From: Salipaludibacillus daqingensis | Lineage (GTDB): Bacteria; Bacillota; Bacilli; Bacillales; Salisediminibacteriaceae | DNA: 60,941 bases | Direction of reading: 5' to 3' | Assembly: GCF_029891575.1 (NCBI RefSeq) | Contig: NZ_JARZHF010000014.1 | Location: forward strand, 1 to 60,941 | In this document: positions 43,540 through 55,657 of the stretch, in pieces | Layout: the number at the start of each line of letters is the position of its first letter | Numbering within the stretch: position 1 is the first letter of the stretch | The notes under the pieces: generated by a model | What the model saw: the letters and a program-made list of their open reading frames with translations, nothing else | Database searches by the model: none | Told to the model about the DNA's origin: nothing | Position numbers and translations under genes: made by a program

Positions 43540-43902
43540 ATGATCACGAAAACTGACAAGAACGCGGTTCGTAAGAAAAGGCACGCCCACGTTCGTCGTT
43601 CGATCACAGGAACTGCTGAACGTCCTCGTTTAAATGTTTTCCGTTCTACTAAGCATATTTACGCACAGTTAATTGATGATGTTGCAGGCGTAACATTAGC
43701 AAGTGCTTCTAGCTTAGATAAAGAACTTAATGTTGATAATGGCGGGAACAAAGAAGCAGCACGTCAAGTTGGCGAACTTGTGGCAAAGCGAGCCCTTGAA
43801 AAGGGTCATGAATCCGTAGTATTTGATCGTGGCGGTTACCTCTACCACGGTCGCGTACAAGAACTAGCAGATGCTTCACGAAAAGCAGGTCTGAAGTTTT
43901 AA
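43540..43902 (+). CDS. rplR: Ribosomal protein L18
   Basis: L18 (120 residues) binds 5S rRNA with L5. It has [18 protein letters not shown] (about 30-47) and ends with the conserved [18 protein letters not shown] and REAGLKF-like ending (here RKAGLKF). The basic N-terminus binds RNA. The SD (AAAGGAA) is weaker than in its neighbours. Confidence 0.97.
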   Translation: MITKTDKNAVRKKRHAHVRRSITGTAERPRLNVFRSTKHIYAQLIDDVAGVTLASASSLDKELNVDNGGNKEAARQVGELVAKRALEKGHESVVFDRGGYLYHGRVQELADASRKAGLKF

Positions 43903-43926
43903 TCAAGGCGAAAAGGAGGGAAATAC

Positions 43927-44424
43927 ATGCGTATCGATTCAACTAAGTTAGAGATTGAAGAAAGAGTCGTAACGGTCAACCGAGTAGCGAAGGTTGTTAA
44001 AGGTGGACGTCGTTTCCGCTTTTCAGCACTCGTTGTCGTTGGAGATAAAAACGGACATGTTGGCTTTGGTATGGGTAAAGCACTAGAAGTACCTGAAGCA
44101 ATCCGTAAAGCTATTGAAGAAGGCAAGAAAAATATGATTCGCGTACCTATTCAAGGAACGACGATTCCTCATCAAATTACTGGAGAATTTGGTGCAGGAA
44201 GTGTACTGCTAAAACCAGCATCTGAAGGTACTGGAGTTATCGCAGGTGGCCCCGTCCGTGCGGTACTAGAATTAGCTGGTGTAGGCGACATCCTATCCAA
44301 ATCTTTGGGATCAAACAACCCAATTAACATGGTACGTGCAACAATCCAAGGGCTTGATAGCTTGAAGAGTCCAGAAGAGGTTGCAAAACTACGCGGCAAA
44401 TCTGTTGAAGAGTTGCTAGGTTAA
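43927..44424 (+). CDS. rpsE: Ribosomal protein S5
   Basis: S5 (165 residues) contributes to decoding accuracy and the mRNA entry site. The double-stranded RNA-binding-like N-domain has [20 protein letters not shown] (about 19-38), where spectinomycin-resistance changes map; it looks wild type. [20 protein letters not shown] follows. AAAAGGAGGG precedes the ATG, and rpmD starts 13 bases after the stop. Confidence 0.97.
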   Translation: MRIDSTKLEIEERVVTVNRVAKVVKGGRRFRFSALVVVGDKNGHVGFGMGKALEVPEAIRKAIEEGKKNMIRVPIQGTTIPHQITGEFGAGSVLLKPASEGTGVIAGGPVRAVLELAGVGDILSKSLGSNNPINMVRATIQGLDSLKSPEEVAKLRGKSVEELLG

Positions 44425-44437
44425 GGAGGGATTTGGC

Positions 44438-44626
44438 ATGGCAAAGAAATTAGAAATTACCCTCACACGAAGCCTGATTGGACGTCCGGAAGATCAGCGC
44501 GTGACTGTGAAGACTTTAGGTCTTCGTAAAGTTAATCACACTGTCGTTCAAGAAGATAACGATGCAATGCGTGGAATGGTGAACAAAGTTTCCCACCTCG
44601 TCAGTGTGAAGGAAATAGAAGCGTAA
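44438..44626 (+). CDS. rpmD: Ribosomal protein L30
   Basis: L30 (62 residues) is a small ferredoxin-like 50S protein. It contains [20 protein letters not shown] (about 5-24) and the [15 protein letters not shown] segment. AAGGAGGG precedes the ATG. rplO follows after 28 bases. Confidence 0.96.
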   Translation: MAKKLEITLTRSLIGRPEDQRVTVKTLGLRKVNHTVVQEDNDAMRGMVNKVSHLVSVKEIEA

Positions 44627-44654
44627 TTTGATAAACAGTTGAGGAGGTGTCAAT

Positions 44655-45094
44655 ATGGAACTTCACGAATTAAAACCTTCGGTAGGATCACGGAAAGAAG
44701 GCAAGCGTAAAGGTCGCGGGATTGGTACTGGTAATGGTAAGACTGCTGGTAGAGGTCACAAAGGTCAAAACGCTCGTTCAGGAGGCGGAGTTCGCCCAGG
44801 TTTTGAAGGTGGACAAATGCCAATATTCCGTCGTTTACCTAAACGTGGATTTAAGAACCCGAATCGCACTGAATACGCGATCGTGAACCTTGACACGTTA
44901 AACCTTTTTGAAGAAGGTACAGAAGTTACACCTGAGCTACTTTCAGAAACAGGTGCAGTGAAAAATGCTAAAAACGGAATTAAAGTTTTAGGAAACGGTT
45001 CACTTGAGCGTAAGCTTACAGTGAAAGCTCATAAATTCTCAGGATCAGCGAAGGAAGCGATTGTGGCTGCCGGCGGAACGACTGAGGTGATTTA

Positions 45095-45095
<1 letters not shown>
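44655..45095 (+). CDS. rplO: Ribosomal protein L15
   Basis: L15 (146 residues) is a late 50S assembly protein with a long glycine-rich basic N-terminus ([19 protein letters not shown], about 21-39) that threads into 23S rRNA and a compact C-terminal domain. TGAGGAGGTG precedes the ATG. The stop overlaps the secY ATG by one base, linking ribosome and translocon synthesis. Confidence 0.97.
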
Positions 45096-47845
<2,750 letters not shown>

Positions 47846-47866
47846 ACGAATGAAGGTGGTCACTAA

Positions 47867-48169
47867 ATGAAAGATCCTGAATCGAATCCGCAAGTCGGAG
47901 AACTTGTGCGTATTTTGAATGGAAGGGACAAAGATCAGTTCGCTTTTGTGATAGATGTATTGGATGAACGTTTTGTTCGTATCGCAGACGGGGATAAAAG
48001 GAAAGTAGACCGTGCAAAACGGAAAAACATTCTCCATATCGAGCGGACAGATATTATTGCTCCGGAAATCAAGAATAGCATTGTTGAAACGGGCCGTGTC
48101 ACCAATGCCAAATTGCGGTTTGCAATTTCAACATATATTGATGATAATTTACTGAAGGAAGGAGAGTAA
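47867..48169 (+). CDS. KOW/L14e-like RNA-binding protein (YbzG type)
   Basis: This 100-residue protein has an N-terminal KOW-like barrel, [20 protein letters not shown] (about 8-27), followed by [14 protein letters not shown], a basic RNA-binding loop. It belongs to a small Firmicute family related to the archaeal and eukaryal L14e fold. The position between map and infA is conserved in Bacilli, which suggests a ribosome or RNA role, but no function is established. GAAGGTGG precedes the ATG. Confidence 0.8.
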   Translation: MKDPESNPQVGELVRILNGRDKDQFAFVIDVLDERFVRIADGDKRKVDRAKRKNILHIERTDIIAPEIKNSIVETGRVTNAKLRFAISTYIDDNLLKEGE

Positions 48170-48173
48170 ATTC

Positions 48174-48553
<380 letters not shown>

Positions 48554-48574
48554 AACTATAGGAGGTGTAAAAGC

Positions 48575-48940
48575 ATGGCACGTATTGCTGGTGTCGACAT
48601 TCCTCGTGATAAGCGAGTCGTCGTCTCTCTCACGTACGTTTTCGGAATTGGCCAGTCTAAAGCTAGCACAATTCTGAAAGAAGCTGGTGTTTCTGAAAAC
48701 ACACGCGTACGCGATTTAACTGAAGATGAATTAACTAAAATCCGTGAAGTAGTAGACGGAGTTAAAGTAGAAGGAGATCTTCGCCGAGAAGTTTCTCTAA
48801 ATATCAAGCGTCTGATCGAAATTGGATCATACCGTGGCATTCGTCATCGCCGTGGGCTTCCAGTCCGTGGTCAAAAGACAAAGAACAATGCACGTACACG
48901 TAAAGGTCCTCGTCGGACTGTAGCGAATAAGAAAAAGTAA
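48575..48940 (+). CDS. rpsM: Ribosomal protein S13
   Basis: S13 (121 residues) bridges the 30S head to L5 and touches P-site tRNA with its tail. It begins [20 protein letters not shown], has the helix-two-turn-helix [15 protein letters not shown] (about 25-39) and the [20 protein letters not shown] segment, and ends with a basic tail. AGGAGGTG precedes the ATG. Confidence 0.97.
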   Translation: MARIAGVDIPRDKRVVVSLTYVFGIGQSKASTILKEAGVSENTRVRDLTEDELTKIREVVDGVKVEGDLRREVSLNIKRLIEIGSYRGIRHRRGLPVRGQKTKNNARTRKGPRRTVANKKK

Positions 48941-48963
48941 AGTAAAGGAGGTCATGTTCAATT

Positions 48964-49356
48964 ATGGCTAAACCAAAAACGACCCGAGCTAAGCGTCGTC
49001 AACGGAAAAATATTGAGTCCGGAATTGCACACATTCGTTCTACTTTCAATAACACGATCGTAACGATTACAGATCCAGCAGGGAATGCAATCTCTTGGGC
49101 AAGTGCAGGAGCTCTTGGTTTCAAAGGCTCTCGTAAATCTACTCCATTCGCAGCACAAACAGCTGCTGAAACATGCGCTAAAGCGGCAATGGAACACGGA
49201 ATGAAGTCTGTTGAAGTTTCAGTTAAAGGCCCTGGTGCTGGACGTGAAGCTGCAATTCGTTCTCTTCAAGCTGCTGGCTTAGAAGTGAACATGATTAAAG
49301 ATGTCACACCGGTTCCACATAACGGTTGCCGCCCACCAAAACGTCGTAGAGTATAG
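48964..49356 (+). CDS. rpsK: Ribosomal protein S11
   Basis: S11 (130 residues) lines the mRNA exit and platform. It has [19 protein letters not shown] (about 23-41), [10 protein letters not shown]-like sequence (here [10 protein letters not shown]) and the C-terminal [27 protein letters not shown] lies eleven bases before the ATG. The next gap (49357-49536) contains two hairpins before rpoA. Confidence 0.97.
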   Translation: MAKPKTTRAKRRQRKNIESGIAHIRSTFNNTIVTITDPAGNAISWASAGALGFKGSRKSTPFAAQTAAETCAKAAMEHGMKSVEVSVKGPGAGREAAIRSLQAAGLEVNMIKDVTPVPHNGCRPPKRRRV

Positions 49357-49366
49357 TCGCATCAGA

Positions 49367-49505
49367 GGTATGAATAGTCATACCCATGTCAATAATGGTG
49401 TAAGAACCTAAGTCCATTATATGGATACAGATTTGTATTGACGGTATCGTGACAGGTCGAGGTGTGCCCAATGAGGGATTCCGGTTGTGCCTAAATCACA
49501 ACCGG
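49367..49505 (+). other. hairpins in the rpoA leader
   Basis: GGTATGA (49367-49373) pairs with TCATACC (49378-49384), and CCGGTTGTG (49481-49489) pairs perfectly with CACAACCGG (49497-49505) around a seven-base loop. The second ends about 30 bases before the rpoA ATG. No T run follows closely, so control or mRNA stability, rather than termination, is more likely. Confidence 0.55.
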
Positions 49506-49536
49506 GGTTTCGACGTTTTGAAGGAGGGTTTGTTTA

Positions 49537-50481
49537 ATGATCGAGATAGAAAAGCCGAAAATTGCAGCCGTCGAAATGAGTGACGATGCAACGTATGGAA
49601 AATTTGTCGTAGAACCTCTTGAACGCGGATATGGGACGACGTTGGGAAATTCCCTCCGCCGGATTCTACTTTCGTCTTTACCTGGTTCTGCTGTAACAAG
49701 CGTCCAGTTTAACGGAGTGCTACATGAATTTTCTACGATTGAAGGTGTGGTTGAAGATGTAACAACCATTATTCTCAATCTTAAGAGACTTGCGCTAAAA
49801 ATTTACTCAGAAGATGAAAAGACATTGGAAATTGATGCACAAGGCGAAGGAGTCGTTACTGCTGCTGATTTAATGCATGACAGTGATGTTGAGGTTTTAA
49901 ACCCAGATCTTCATATAGCTACTCTTTCTAAGGGAGCTCAATTTCAAATGAAAGTAACAGCTAATCGTGGGCGAGGGTACTTACCATCAGAAGGAAATAA
50001 TTCAGATGATTTATCAATCGGAGTTATTCCTGTAGATTCTATGTATACTCCAGTGACACGTGTTAACTTCCAAGTGGAAAACACGCGTGTTGGTCAAATT
50101 ACTAACTTTGATAAATTGACGTTGGATGTATGGACAGATGGAAGTATTCGTCCGGAAGAAGCTGTTTCACTTGGAGCTAAAATTCTTACTGAGCACTTAA
50201 ATATCTTCGTCGGTTTAACAGATCAAGCACAACATGCTGAGATCATGGTTGAAAAAGAAGAGGACCAGAAAGAAAAGGTTCTTGAGATGACGATTGAAGA
50301 GTTAGACTTGTCTGTTCGTTCCTACAATTGCTTAAAGCGTGCAGGTATTAATACAGTTCAAGAGCTAACACAAAAGTCTGAAGAAGACATGATGAAAGTT
50401 CGTAACCTCGGACGAAAGTCGCTTGAAGAGGTTCAAGAAAAACTTGAAGAACTAAGTCTTGGACTTCGGGACGAAGAATAA
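49537..50481 (+). CDS. rpoA: RNA polymerase subunit alpha
   Basis: Alpha (314 residues) nucleates polymerase assembly and binds UP elements and activators. The N-terminal domain has [20 protein letters not shown] (about 24-43); after a linker (about 225-245) the C-terminal domain carries [19 protein letters not shown] (about 253-271) with the DNA-contact residues and [18 protein letters not shown] precedes the ATG. It is co-transcribed with rplQ. Confidence 0.98.
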   Translation: MIEIEKPKIAAVEMSDDATYGKFVVEPLERGYGTTLGNSLRRILLSSLPGSAVTSVQFNGVLHEFSTIEGVVEDVTTIILNLKRLALKIYSEDEKTLEIDAQGEGVVTAADLMHDSDVEVLNPDLHIATLSKGAQFQMKVTANRGRGYLPSEGNNSDDLSIGVIPVDSMYTPVTRVNFQVENTRVGQITNFDKLTLDVWTDGSIRPEEAVSLGAKILTEHLNIFVGLTDQAQHAEIMVEKEEDQKEKVLEMTIEELDLSVRSYNCLKRAGINTVQELTQKSEEDMMKVRNLGRKSLEEVQEKLEELSLGLRDEE

Positions 50482-50553
50482 CCTATCAAAGTATCGATTT
50501 GATTATCAAATCGTTGACGGAGATATATTTTCACCCGAGAAGGAGGGACCAAC

Positions 50554-50916
50554 ATGGGATACAGAAAATTAGGTCGCGATAGCAGTGCCCGTAAAGCACT
50601 TTTCCGTGATTTAACCACTGATTTAATCATCAATGAACGAATTGAAACAACGGAGCCTAAAGCAAAAGAGCTTCGTTCAATCGTTGAAAAGATGATCACA
50701 TTAGGTAAGCGTGGTGACTTACACGCTCGTCGTCAAGTTGCTTCTTTTGTCCGCAATGAAGTTGCAGACGAAGAAACTGGACAAGACGCTATTCAAAAAC
50801 TTTTTGATGATGTAGCAAAACGCTACGATGATCGTCAAGGCGGTTATACTAGAGTTCTTAAGCTAGGACCTCGCCGTGGAGACGGTGCAGAAATGGCAAT
50901 TATCGAACTTGTATAA
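50554..50916 (+). CDS. rplQ: Ribosomal protein L17
   Basis: L17 (120 residues) is near the tunnel exit. It begins [20 protein letters not shown] and ends with [29 protein letters not shown] precedes the ATG. It is the last gene of the S10-spc-alpha unit and is followed by a strong terminator. Confidence 0.97.
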   Translation: MGYRKLGRDSSARKALFRDLTTDLIINERIETTEPKAKELRSIVEKMITLGKRGDLHARRQVASFVRNEVADEETGQDAIQKLFDDVAKRYDDRQGGYTRVLKLGPRRGDGAEMAIIELV

Positions 50917-50931
50917 GTTCCTTGTTGCTCT

Positions 50932-50984
50932 AAAGGGCGAGACACAGAGTCTGGCAACAGATTCTGGTTCTGTGCCCTTTTTTT
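50932..50984 (+). terminator. S10-spc-alpha terminator
   Basis: AAAGGG (50933-50937 region) pairs with CCCTTT and CACAGA with TCTGTG, with a five-base bulge on the 5' arm and an inner CTGG-rich loop, followed by seven T. The stretch 50985-51080 to ecfA1 holds only weak promoter-like elements. Confidence 0.88.
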
Positions 50985-51093
50985 GTACCTTTTTATAAGA
51001 GTATCATTTGTTTATAGTGCGTTTTGAAATACCCCTAGTTTCACTGATTGATAATTACTTCTGCCAAACCCTTTTAATGGGAGGTTTTTTTGT

Positions 51094-51933
51094 ATGACAA
51101 ATGATATTCATGTTGACCACTTATACTTTCGTTATCATGAGCAGGCTCCTTATGTGCTTCATGATATCTCTTTAACTGTCAAGCAGGGAGAGTGGTTAAC
51201 GATCCTTGGTCATAACGGCTCCGGAAAGTCGACGTTAGCAAGGTTTTTTAATGCGCTTCATGTTCCTAAGGAGGGAAAGGTTATCTCTTGTGGGATTGAC
51301 ACGAAACACGCAAACGAGTGGGTGAATATTCGCCGGCAAGTAGCGATGGTATTTCAAAATCCGGATAATCAAATTGTCGCTCCAACCGTAGAAGATGATG
51401 TGGCTTTTGGTTTGGAGAATGCTGGAATACCATATGAAGAAATGCATGAACGAGTTTATCGTAGTATTGAAAGACTGGGGCTACGTGGTTTAGAGACACA
51501 AGAACCTCACCGTTTATCAGGTGGACAAAAGCAACGAGTAGCTTTAGCTGGTGCACTTGCCCTTCGTCCTAAAGTGATTGTATTAGATGAAGCAACGTCT
51601 ATGCTTGATCCTACTGGGAGAATAGAAGTATTATCAATGGTAGAAAAGTTGAGAAAAGAAGAGAACATTACCATCATCACAATCACGCATGATGTCACAG
51701 AAGCCATGTTAGCAGATCGTATTATTGTTTTGCATGAAGGCTCCATGGCTTATGAAGGCACTCCAGACGAGATTTTAAGTGATGAAAATGCGCTTAGGAA
51801 AGTAGGACTTAGGGCACCATTTATCGTGCAAATGGCAAATGAGTTAAAAAGACAACAAGTGCCTTTGCCAAATGGTGTGTTATCTCATGAGGAGTTGGTT
51901 ACGTCATTATGCAAATTAAAGCCAATCACTTAA
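51094..51933 (+). CDS. ecfA1: EcfA1, ATPase of the energy-coupling factor transporter
   Basis: EcfA1 (279 residues) is one of two ABC ATPases of the shared ECF module that powers vitamin and metal uptake by separate S components. Walker A GHNGSGKST (about 39-47), Q-loop FQNPDNQ (about 86-92), signature LSGGQKQR (about 141-148) and Walker B VIVLDEATSML are intact. GGGAGG precedes the ATG. It overlaps ecfA2 by 25 bases. No S component is encoded here, as expected for a group II module. Confidence 0.95.
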   Translation: MTNDIHVDHLYFRYHEQAPYVLHDISLTVKQGEWLTILGHNGSGKSTLARFFNALHVPKEGKVISCGIDTKHANEWVNIRRQVAMVFQNPDNQIVAPTVEDDVAFGLENAGIPYEEMHERVYRSIERLGLRGLETQEPHRLSGGQKQRVALAGALALRPKVIVLDEATSMLDPTGRIEVLSMVEKLRKEENITIITITHDVTEAMLADRIIVLHEGSMAYEGTPDEILSDENALRKVGLRAPFIVQMANELKRQQVPLPNGVLSHEELVTSLCKLKPIT

Positions 51934-52781
51934 CATACACCTATATGAAAAACACACCATTTGAAACAAATGCTATCGATAAATTGGATTTGATGATTCC
52001 TGGTGAGCAGTTCACATCGATTATCGGTCACACAGGTTCAGGGAAATCAACGTTGGTCCAGCATTTCAATGGCCTATTAAAACCGACAGATGGATCGATA
52101 AAAATTGGTGAATGGACCGTCAAAAGTGATACGAAACAAAAGCTCCTTTATCCTTTGCGTCGTCATGTAGGAATGGTTTTTCAGTTTCCGGAACACCAGC
52201 TTTTTCATGAAACGATTTTAGCAGACGTGGCTTATGGACCGATGAACTTTGGTTTTTCCAAGGAAGAGGCAGAGAAGGTAGCGAAGGAATGTTTAGCCAA
52301 TGTAGGTATTGATGACCAGCTATTTGACCGATCTCCTTTTGATGTGAGTGGAGGACAGATGAGACGTGTCGCTATTGCTGGTGTTCTTGCATTAGATCCT
52401 GAACTTCTCATTCTAGACGAGCCCACAGCTGGTCTAGATCCAGAAGGACAAGAAATGATGATGAAGCTCTTTCATGATTGGTATGAAGAAAGAGAAGAAC
52501 GATCGATCATTCTCGTCACACATCAGATGGAAGATGCTGCACGCTATTCTGATGAGGTCATCGTAATGGATGGGGGAAATGTGATTGATAGAGGAACCCC
52601 AAGGCAGATTTTTGCAAAGAAAGCCGAACTAGAAAAGATTGGTTTAACTGTTCCTGAATCTGTTCAACTACTTGAAGCGCTTCAAGCTCATTCAGAAAGT
52701 GAACTTAATACCTCTGCATTTACATTGGAAGATACGGTCGAAAGCATCTTATCTTTTCTGCACAAGAAGGGGCGTGACTAG
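51909..52781 (+). CDS. ecfA2: EcfA2, second ATPase of the ECF transporter
   Basis: EcfA2 (290 residues) pairs with EcfA1. It has Walker A GHTGSGKST (about 39-47), Q-loop FQFPEHQLF, signature VSGGQMRR and Walker B LLILDEPTAGLDPEGQ. The signature M in place of the usual K or Q is the normal form for this subunit. The ATG lies within the ecfA1 end, and ecfT begins two bases after the stop. Confidence 0.95.
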   Translation: MQIKANHLTYTYMKNTPFETNAIDKLDLMIPGEQFTSIIGHTGSGKSTLVQHFNGLLKPTDGSIKIGEWTVKSDTKQKLLYPLRRHVGMVFQFPEHQLFHETILADVAYGPMNFGFSKEEAEKVAKECLANVGIDDQLFDRSPFDVSGGQMRRVAIAGVLALDPELLILDEPTAGLDPEGQEMMMKLFHDWYEEREERSIILVTHQMEDAARYSDEVIVMDGGNVIDRGTPRQIFAKKAELEKIGLTVPESVQLLEALQAHSESELNTSAFTLEDTVESILSFLHKKGRD

Positions 52782-52783
52782 TC

Positions 52784-53587
52784 GTGTTTGATAACGTGAT
52801 TATAGGTCAATACGTCCCGAGGAACTCTCTCGTTCACAAGATCGATCCAAGAGCGAAACTGCTAGCTATTCTGCTATTTATTATCTTTTTATTCATAAGT
52901 CGCCATCCCGTCGTTTTATCATTGGCTATTGTCATCACAGGCACAACATTTATTCTTGCAAAAATACCGTTTCGCTACTACATAAAAGGGATGAGATTCA
53001 TTGCTATCTTAATCTTTTTTACTTTCTTATTACACCTTTTTATGACAAGAGAAGGAACGGTTATTGTGGACTGGCCTTGGTTGACCGTATATTCGGGAGG
53101 CGTAGTCGAAGGAAGTTTGATTGCTCTTAGGTTATTTTTGTTAGTGCTAATGGCCTCGCTTCTTACGCTAACGACCACACCTATCGATTTAACTGACGGC
53201 ATGGAAAGACTAATGAAACCATTGAAAAGGATCCGTGTTCCTACGCATGAATTAGCTTTAATGATGTCGATTGCCTTAAGGTTCATTCCAACCCTTTTAG
53301 GGGAGACGTCAAAAATCGTGAAAGCGCAAATGGCACGCGGAGCGAATTTTTCAGAAGGTTCGTTATGGAAGCGATTGAAATCGTTAATTCCAATTTTGAT
53401 CCCATTGTTTGTTCAATCATTTAAGCGAGCAGAAGATTTAGCGATAGCCATGGAAGCAAGAGGATACGGTGGAGGAGAAGGTCGGACGAAGTTCAGACAG
53501 TTAAGGTGGAAAAGAAACGACTCCATTGCAATTGGGGTATTCGTCATGTTTGCCTTGCTAACGATTGTATTTGGATTTATCGAATAA
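52784..53587 (+). CDS. ecfT: EcfT, transmembrane subunit of the ECF transporter
   Basis: EcfT (267 residues) connects the ATPases to interchangeable S components. It has about five membrane segments (25-60 as a pair, 72-88, 109-128, 247-265) and a long cytosolic coupling region with the ARG signatures MARGANF and MEARGYGG, which contact the ATPases. GTG at 52784 follows AAGGGGCG by twelve bases. truA follows after 15 bases. Confidence 0.94.
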   Translation: MFDNVIIGQYVPRNSLVHKIDPRAKLLAILLFIIFLFISRHPVVLSLAIVITGTTFILAKIPFRYYIKGMRFIAILIFFTFLLHLFMTREGTVIVDWPWLTVYSGGVVEGSLIALRLFLLVLMASLLTLTTTPIDLTDGMERLMKPLKRIRVPTHELALMMSIALRFIPTLLGETSKIVKAQMARGANFSEGSLWKRLKSLIPILIPLFVQSFKRAEDLAIAMEARGYGGGEGRTKFRQLRWKRNDSIAIGVFVMFALLTIVFGFIE

Positions 53588-53602
53588 AGGGAGAGAGAAC
53601 CT

Positions 53603-54379
53603 ATGCCAAGAGTATTAGCGACTTTGTCTTATGACGGAGCCCAGTTTCATGGCTACCAACGACAGTCAAATGATCGTTCTGTGCAAGGGGAACTAGAACG
53701 AGCGTTACGAAAAATTCATAAAGCAGATTCGTGGCGGTCCACTTCTTCAGGAAGAACCGACGCGGGAGTCCATGGTATGCGTCAACCCGTGCACTTCGAT
53801 ACACCTTTATCGATCTCAGAAGAACGATGGCCAATGGCATTAAACAGTGTGTTACCTGATGATATTCACGTCTTGCGCTGTGAGTTTGTCTCAGAGTCGT
53901 TTCACGCCCGTTATGATGCTATTGGGAAGGAATACGTCTACCATGTCAACACGTCGATACAAAGGAACGTGTTCAAGCGTCATTATGTCCACCATTTACC
54001 GAAAAAGTTAGAGTTAGATTCCATGCAGAAAGCCGCTTCCAATTTAGTTGGTACTCATAATTTCACTAGTTTTTCGTCTCCGAAAACGGATGTCGTCGAT
54101 AAAGTACGCACGATTTATATGATTGACATTGTCCAAAATGGACAAGACTGGACGTTTCGGTTTATTGGCAGCGGTTTTTTATATCAAATGGTTCGCGTTT
54201 TAGTAGGGACCCTTCTTGAAGTTGGACTTAGGGAACGACAGCCTAGTGAAATAGAAGAGATCTTACAAGGACAAGACCGAACTCTTGCAGGGAAAACAGC
54301 CCCGGCATGCGGATTATATTTATCTCAAGTTTTTTACGAACAACAAGAATTAGAAGCTTATCTAAAAAAATTGCAATAA
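53603..54379 (+). CDS. truA: tRNA pseudouridine synthase A
   Basis: TruA (258 residues) forms pseudouridine at tRNA positions 38-40. The catalytic aspartate is Asp53 in SSGRTDAGVHG (48-58), and YDGAQFHGYQRQ near the start and GSGFLYQMVR near residue 193 are family signatures. GGGAGAGAG precedes the ATG. It ends just before the rplM promoter, as in B. subtilis. Confidence 0.96.
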   Translation: MPRVLATLSYDGAQFHGYQRQSNDRSVQGELERALRKIHKADSWRSTSSGRTDAGVHGMRQPVHFDTPLSISEERWPMALNSVLPDDIHVLRCEFVSESFHARYDAIGKEYVYHVNTSIQRNVFKRHYVHHLPKKLELDSMQKAASNLVGTHNFTSFSSPKTDVVDKVRTIYMIDIVQNGQDWTFRFIGSGFLYQMVRVLVGTLLEVGLRERQPSEIEEILQGQDRTLAGKTAPACGLYLSQVFYEQQELEAYLKKLQ

Positions 54380-54404
54380 CAACGCATTCGGGTGTAACAT
54401 TTTG

Positions 54405-54433
54405 TTGACAGTGACCTTCAGATATTATATGAT
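54405..54433 (+). promoter_or_regulatory. SigA promoter for rplM-rpsI
   Basis: TTGACA (54405-54410), 17 bp, TATGAT (54428-54433). Confidence 0.88.
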
Positions 54434-54439
54434 GGTCTA

Positions 54440-54520
54440 TGGTATTCTTATGCCCACTAGCCCCGGGTACGGAATAGACTAGTTGAAATGTAGGAAATTC
54501 ATTGGATAGTTTTTATTAGG
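54440..54520 (+). promoter_or_regulatory. Ribosomal protein L13 leader
   Basis: The short leader contains the segments GCCCACTAGCCCCGGGTACG and GGAATAGACTAG, with ACTAG (54456-54460) pairing with CTAGT (54479-54483). This fits the L13 leader known upstream of rplM in Bacillales, where L13 is thought to repress its own operon. Confidence 0.7.
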
Positions 54521-54532
54521 AGGGAAACACAA

Positions 54533-54970
54533 ATGCGTACGACATATATGGCAAAACCAAGTGAAATTGAACGCAAATGGTTCGTAGTCGACGCAGAAGG
54601 TAAAACACTCGGTCGTCTTTCGACTGAAGTAGCTAGCCTTCTTCGCGGAAAGCACAAACCAACATTTACACCACACATGGATACAGGTGACCACGTGATC
54701 ATCATCAATGCAGAGAAAATCCACTTAACTGGAAACAAGTTAGCGGATAAGATGTACTATCGTCACAGCCAATACCCAGGTTCATTGAAAGCAACATCTG
54801 CTGGTGAAATGCGTGACCGAAAGCCAGTAAAATTACTTGAGCTTTCTATTAAAGGAATGTTGCCTAAAGGACCTTTAGGTAGCCAAATGTACCGAAAGCT
54901 AAATGTGTATGCTGGTAATGAGCACCCACATGAAGCACAAAAGCCAGAAGTATACGAATTACGCGGTTAA
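54533..54970 (+). CDS. rplM: Ribosomal protein L13
   Basis: L13 (145 residues) is an early 50S assembly protein. It begins [20 protein letters not shown] and has [20 protein letters not shown] (about 28-47) and the KMLPKGPLG-like segment (here GMLPKGPLG). TAGGAGGG precedes the ATG. The leader upstream is likely its own binding site. rpsI follows after 20 bases. Confidence 0.97.
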   Translation: MRTTYMAKPSEIERKWFVVDAEGKTLGRLSTEVASLLRGKHKPTFTPHMDTGDHVIIINAEKIHLTGNKLADKMYYRHSQYPGSLKATSAGEMRDRKPVKLLELSIKGMLPKGPLGSQMYRKLNVYAGNEHPHEAQKPEVYELRG

Positions 54971-54990
54971 TATAGAAGGAGGGAATTTTC

Positions 54991-55383
54991 TTGGCACAAG
55001 TTCAATATTATGGAACAGGTCGTCGTAAAAACTCCGTTGCACGTGTACGTCTAGTACCTGGAGACGGCAAAATCGTGATCAACAACAGAGACATCAACGA
55101 ATACTTTGACCTTGAAACATTAAAAGTTATTGTTAAGCAACCACTAGTTGAAACACAAACAGAAGGCACTTATGACGTGCTTGTAAACGTAGATGGTGGA
55201 GGATACACAGGACAAGCTGGAGCAATCCGTCATGGTGTTGCTCGCGCTCTTCTTATTGCGGATCCAGAATTCCGTGATTCACTTAAGAAAGCAGGATACT
55301 TGACTCGTGACTCTCGTGCGAAAGAGCGTAAGAAATACGGTCTTAAAGGCGCACGTCGTGCACCTCAGTTCTCGAAGCGTTAA
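54991..55383 (+). CDS. rpsI: Ribosomal protein S9
   Basis: S9 (130 residues) lies in the 30S head, and its C-terminal tail reaches P-site tRNA. It begins [20 protein letters not shown] and ends APQFSKR with the conserved terminal arginine. The TTG start is preceded by AGAAGGAGGG. A strong terminator follows. Confidence 0.97.
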   Translation: MAQVQYYGTGRRKNSVARVRLVPGDGKIVINNRDINEYFDLETLKVIVKQPLVETQTEGTYDVLVNVDGGGYTGQAGAIRHGVARALLIADPEFRDSLKKAGYLTRDSRAKERKKYGLKGARRAPQFSKR

Positions 55384-55406
55384 TATCCCTTATATACCAA
55401 GGGTTC

Positions 55407-55445
55407 AGCCCTCTTTGCTCATGTCGAGCAAGGAGGGTTTTTTCG
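55407..55445 (+). terminator. rplM-rpsI terminator
   Basis: CCCTCTTTGCTC (55409-55420) pairs with GAGCAAGGAGGG (55426-55437), followed by six T. Confidence 0.93.
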
Positions 55446-55536
55446 TGGTTTGAGAGAAGTGGCTAAAAATAAGAGTCAACAGGGGTTTATATGAATCTAT
55501 TTAACAATGTTATTATAAGGGAAAATGTCCAAATTA

Positions 55537-55594
55537 TTTACAAATTCAGAATTTTTGCTACAATGAAATGGGAATAACATTTAAGCGCTTACAA
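55537..55594 (+). promoter_or_regulatory. cstA promoter with downstream cre (CcpA) site
   Basis: TTTACA (55537-55542), 16 bp, TACAAT (55559-55564) with an extended TGC before the -10. ATTTAAGCGCTTACA (55579-55593) matches the cre consensus WTGNAANCGNWNNCW with one mismatch and lies about 10-25 bases after the start, a typical place for CcpA repression. A second TATAAT (55595-55600) has no good -35. Confidence 0.7.
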
Positions 55595-55657
55595 TATAAT
55601 TTTTGCAGGGAGGGAACTGAGACAAACAAAAAAGAGAATAGAGGGAGGTAGGAGTAA

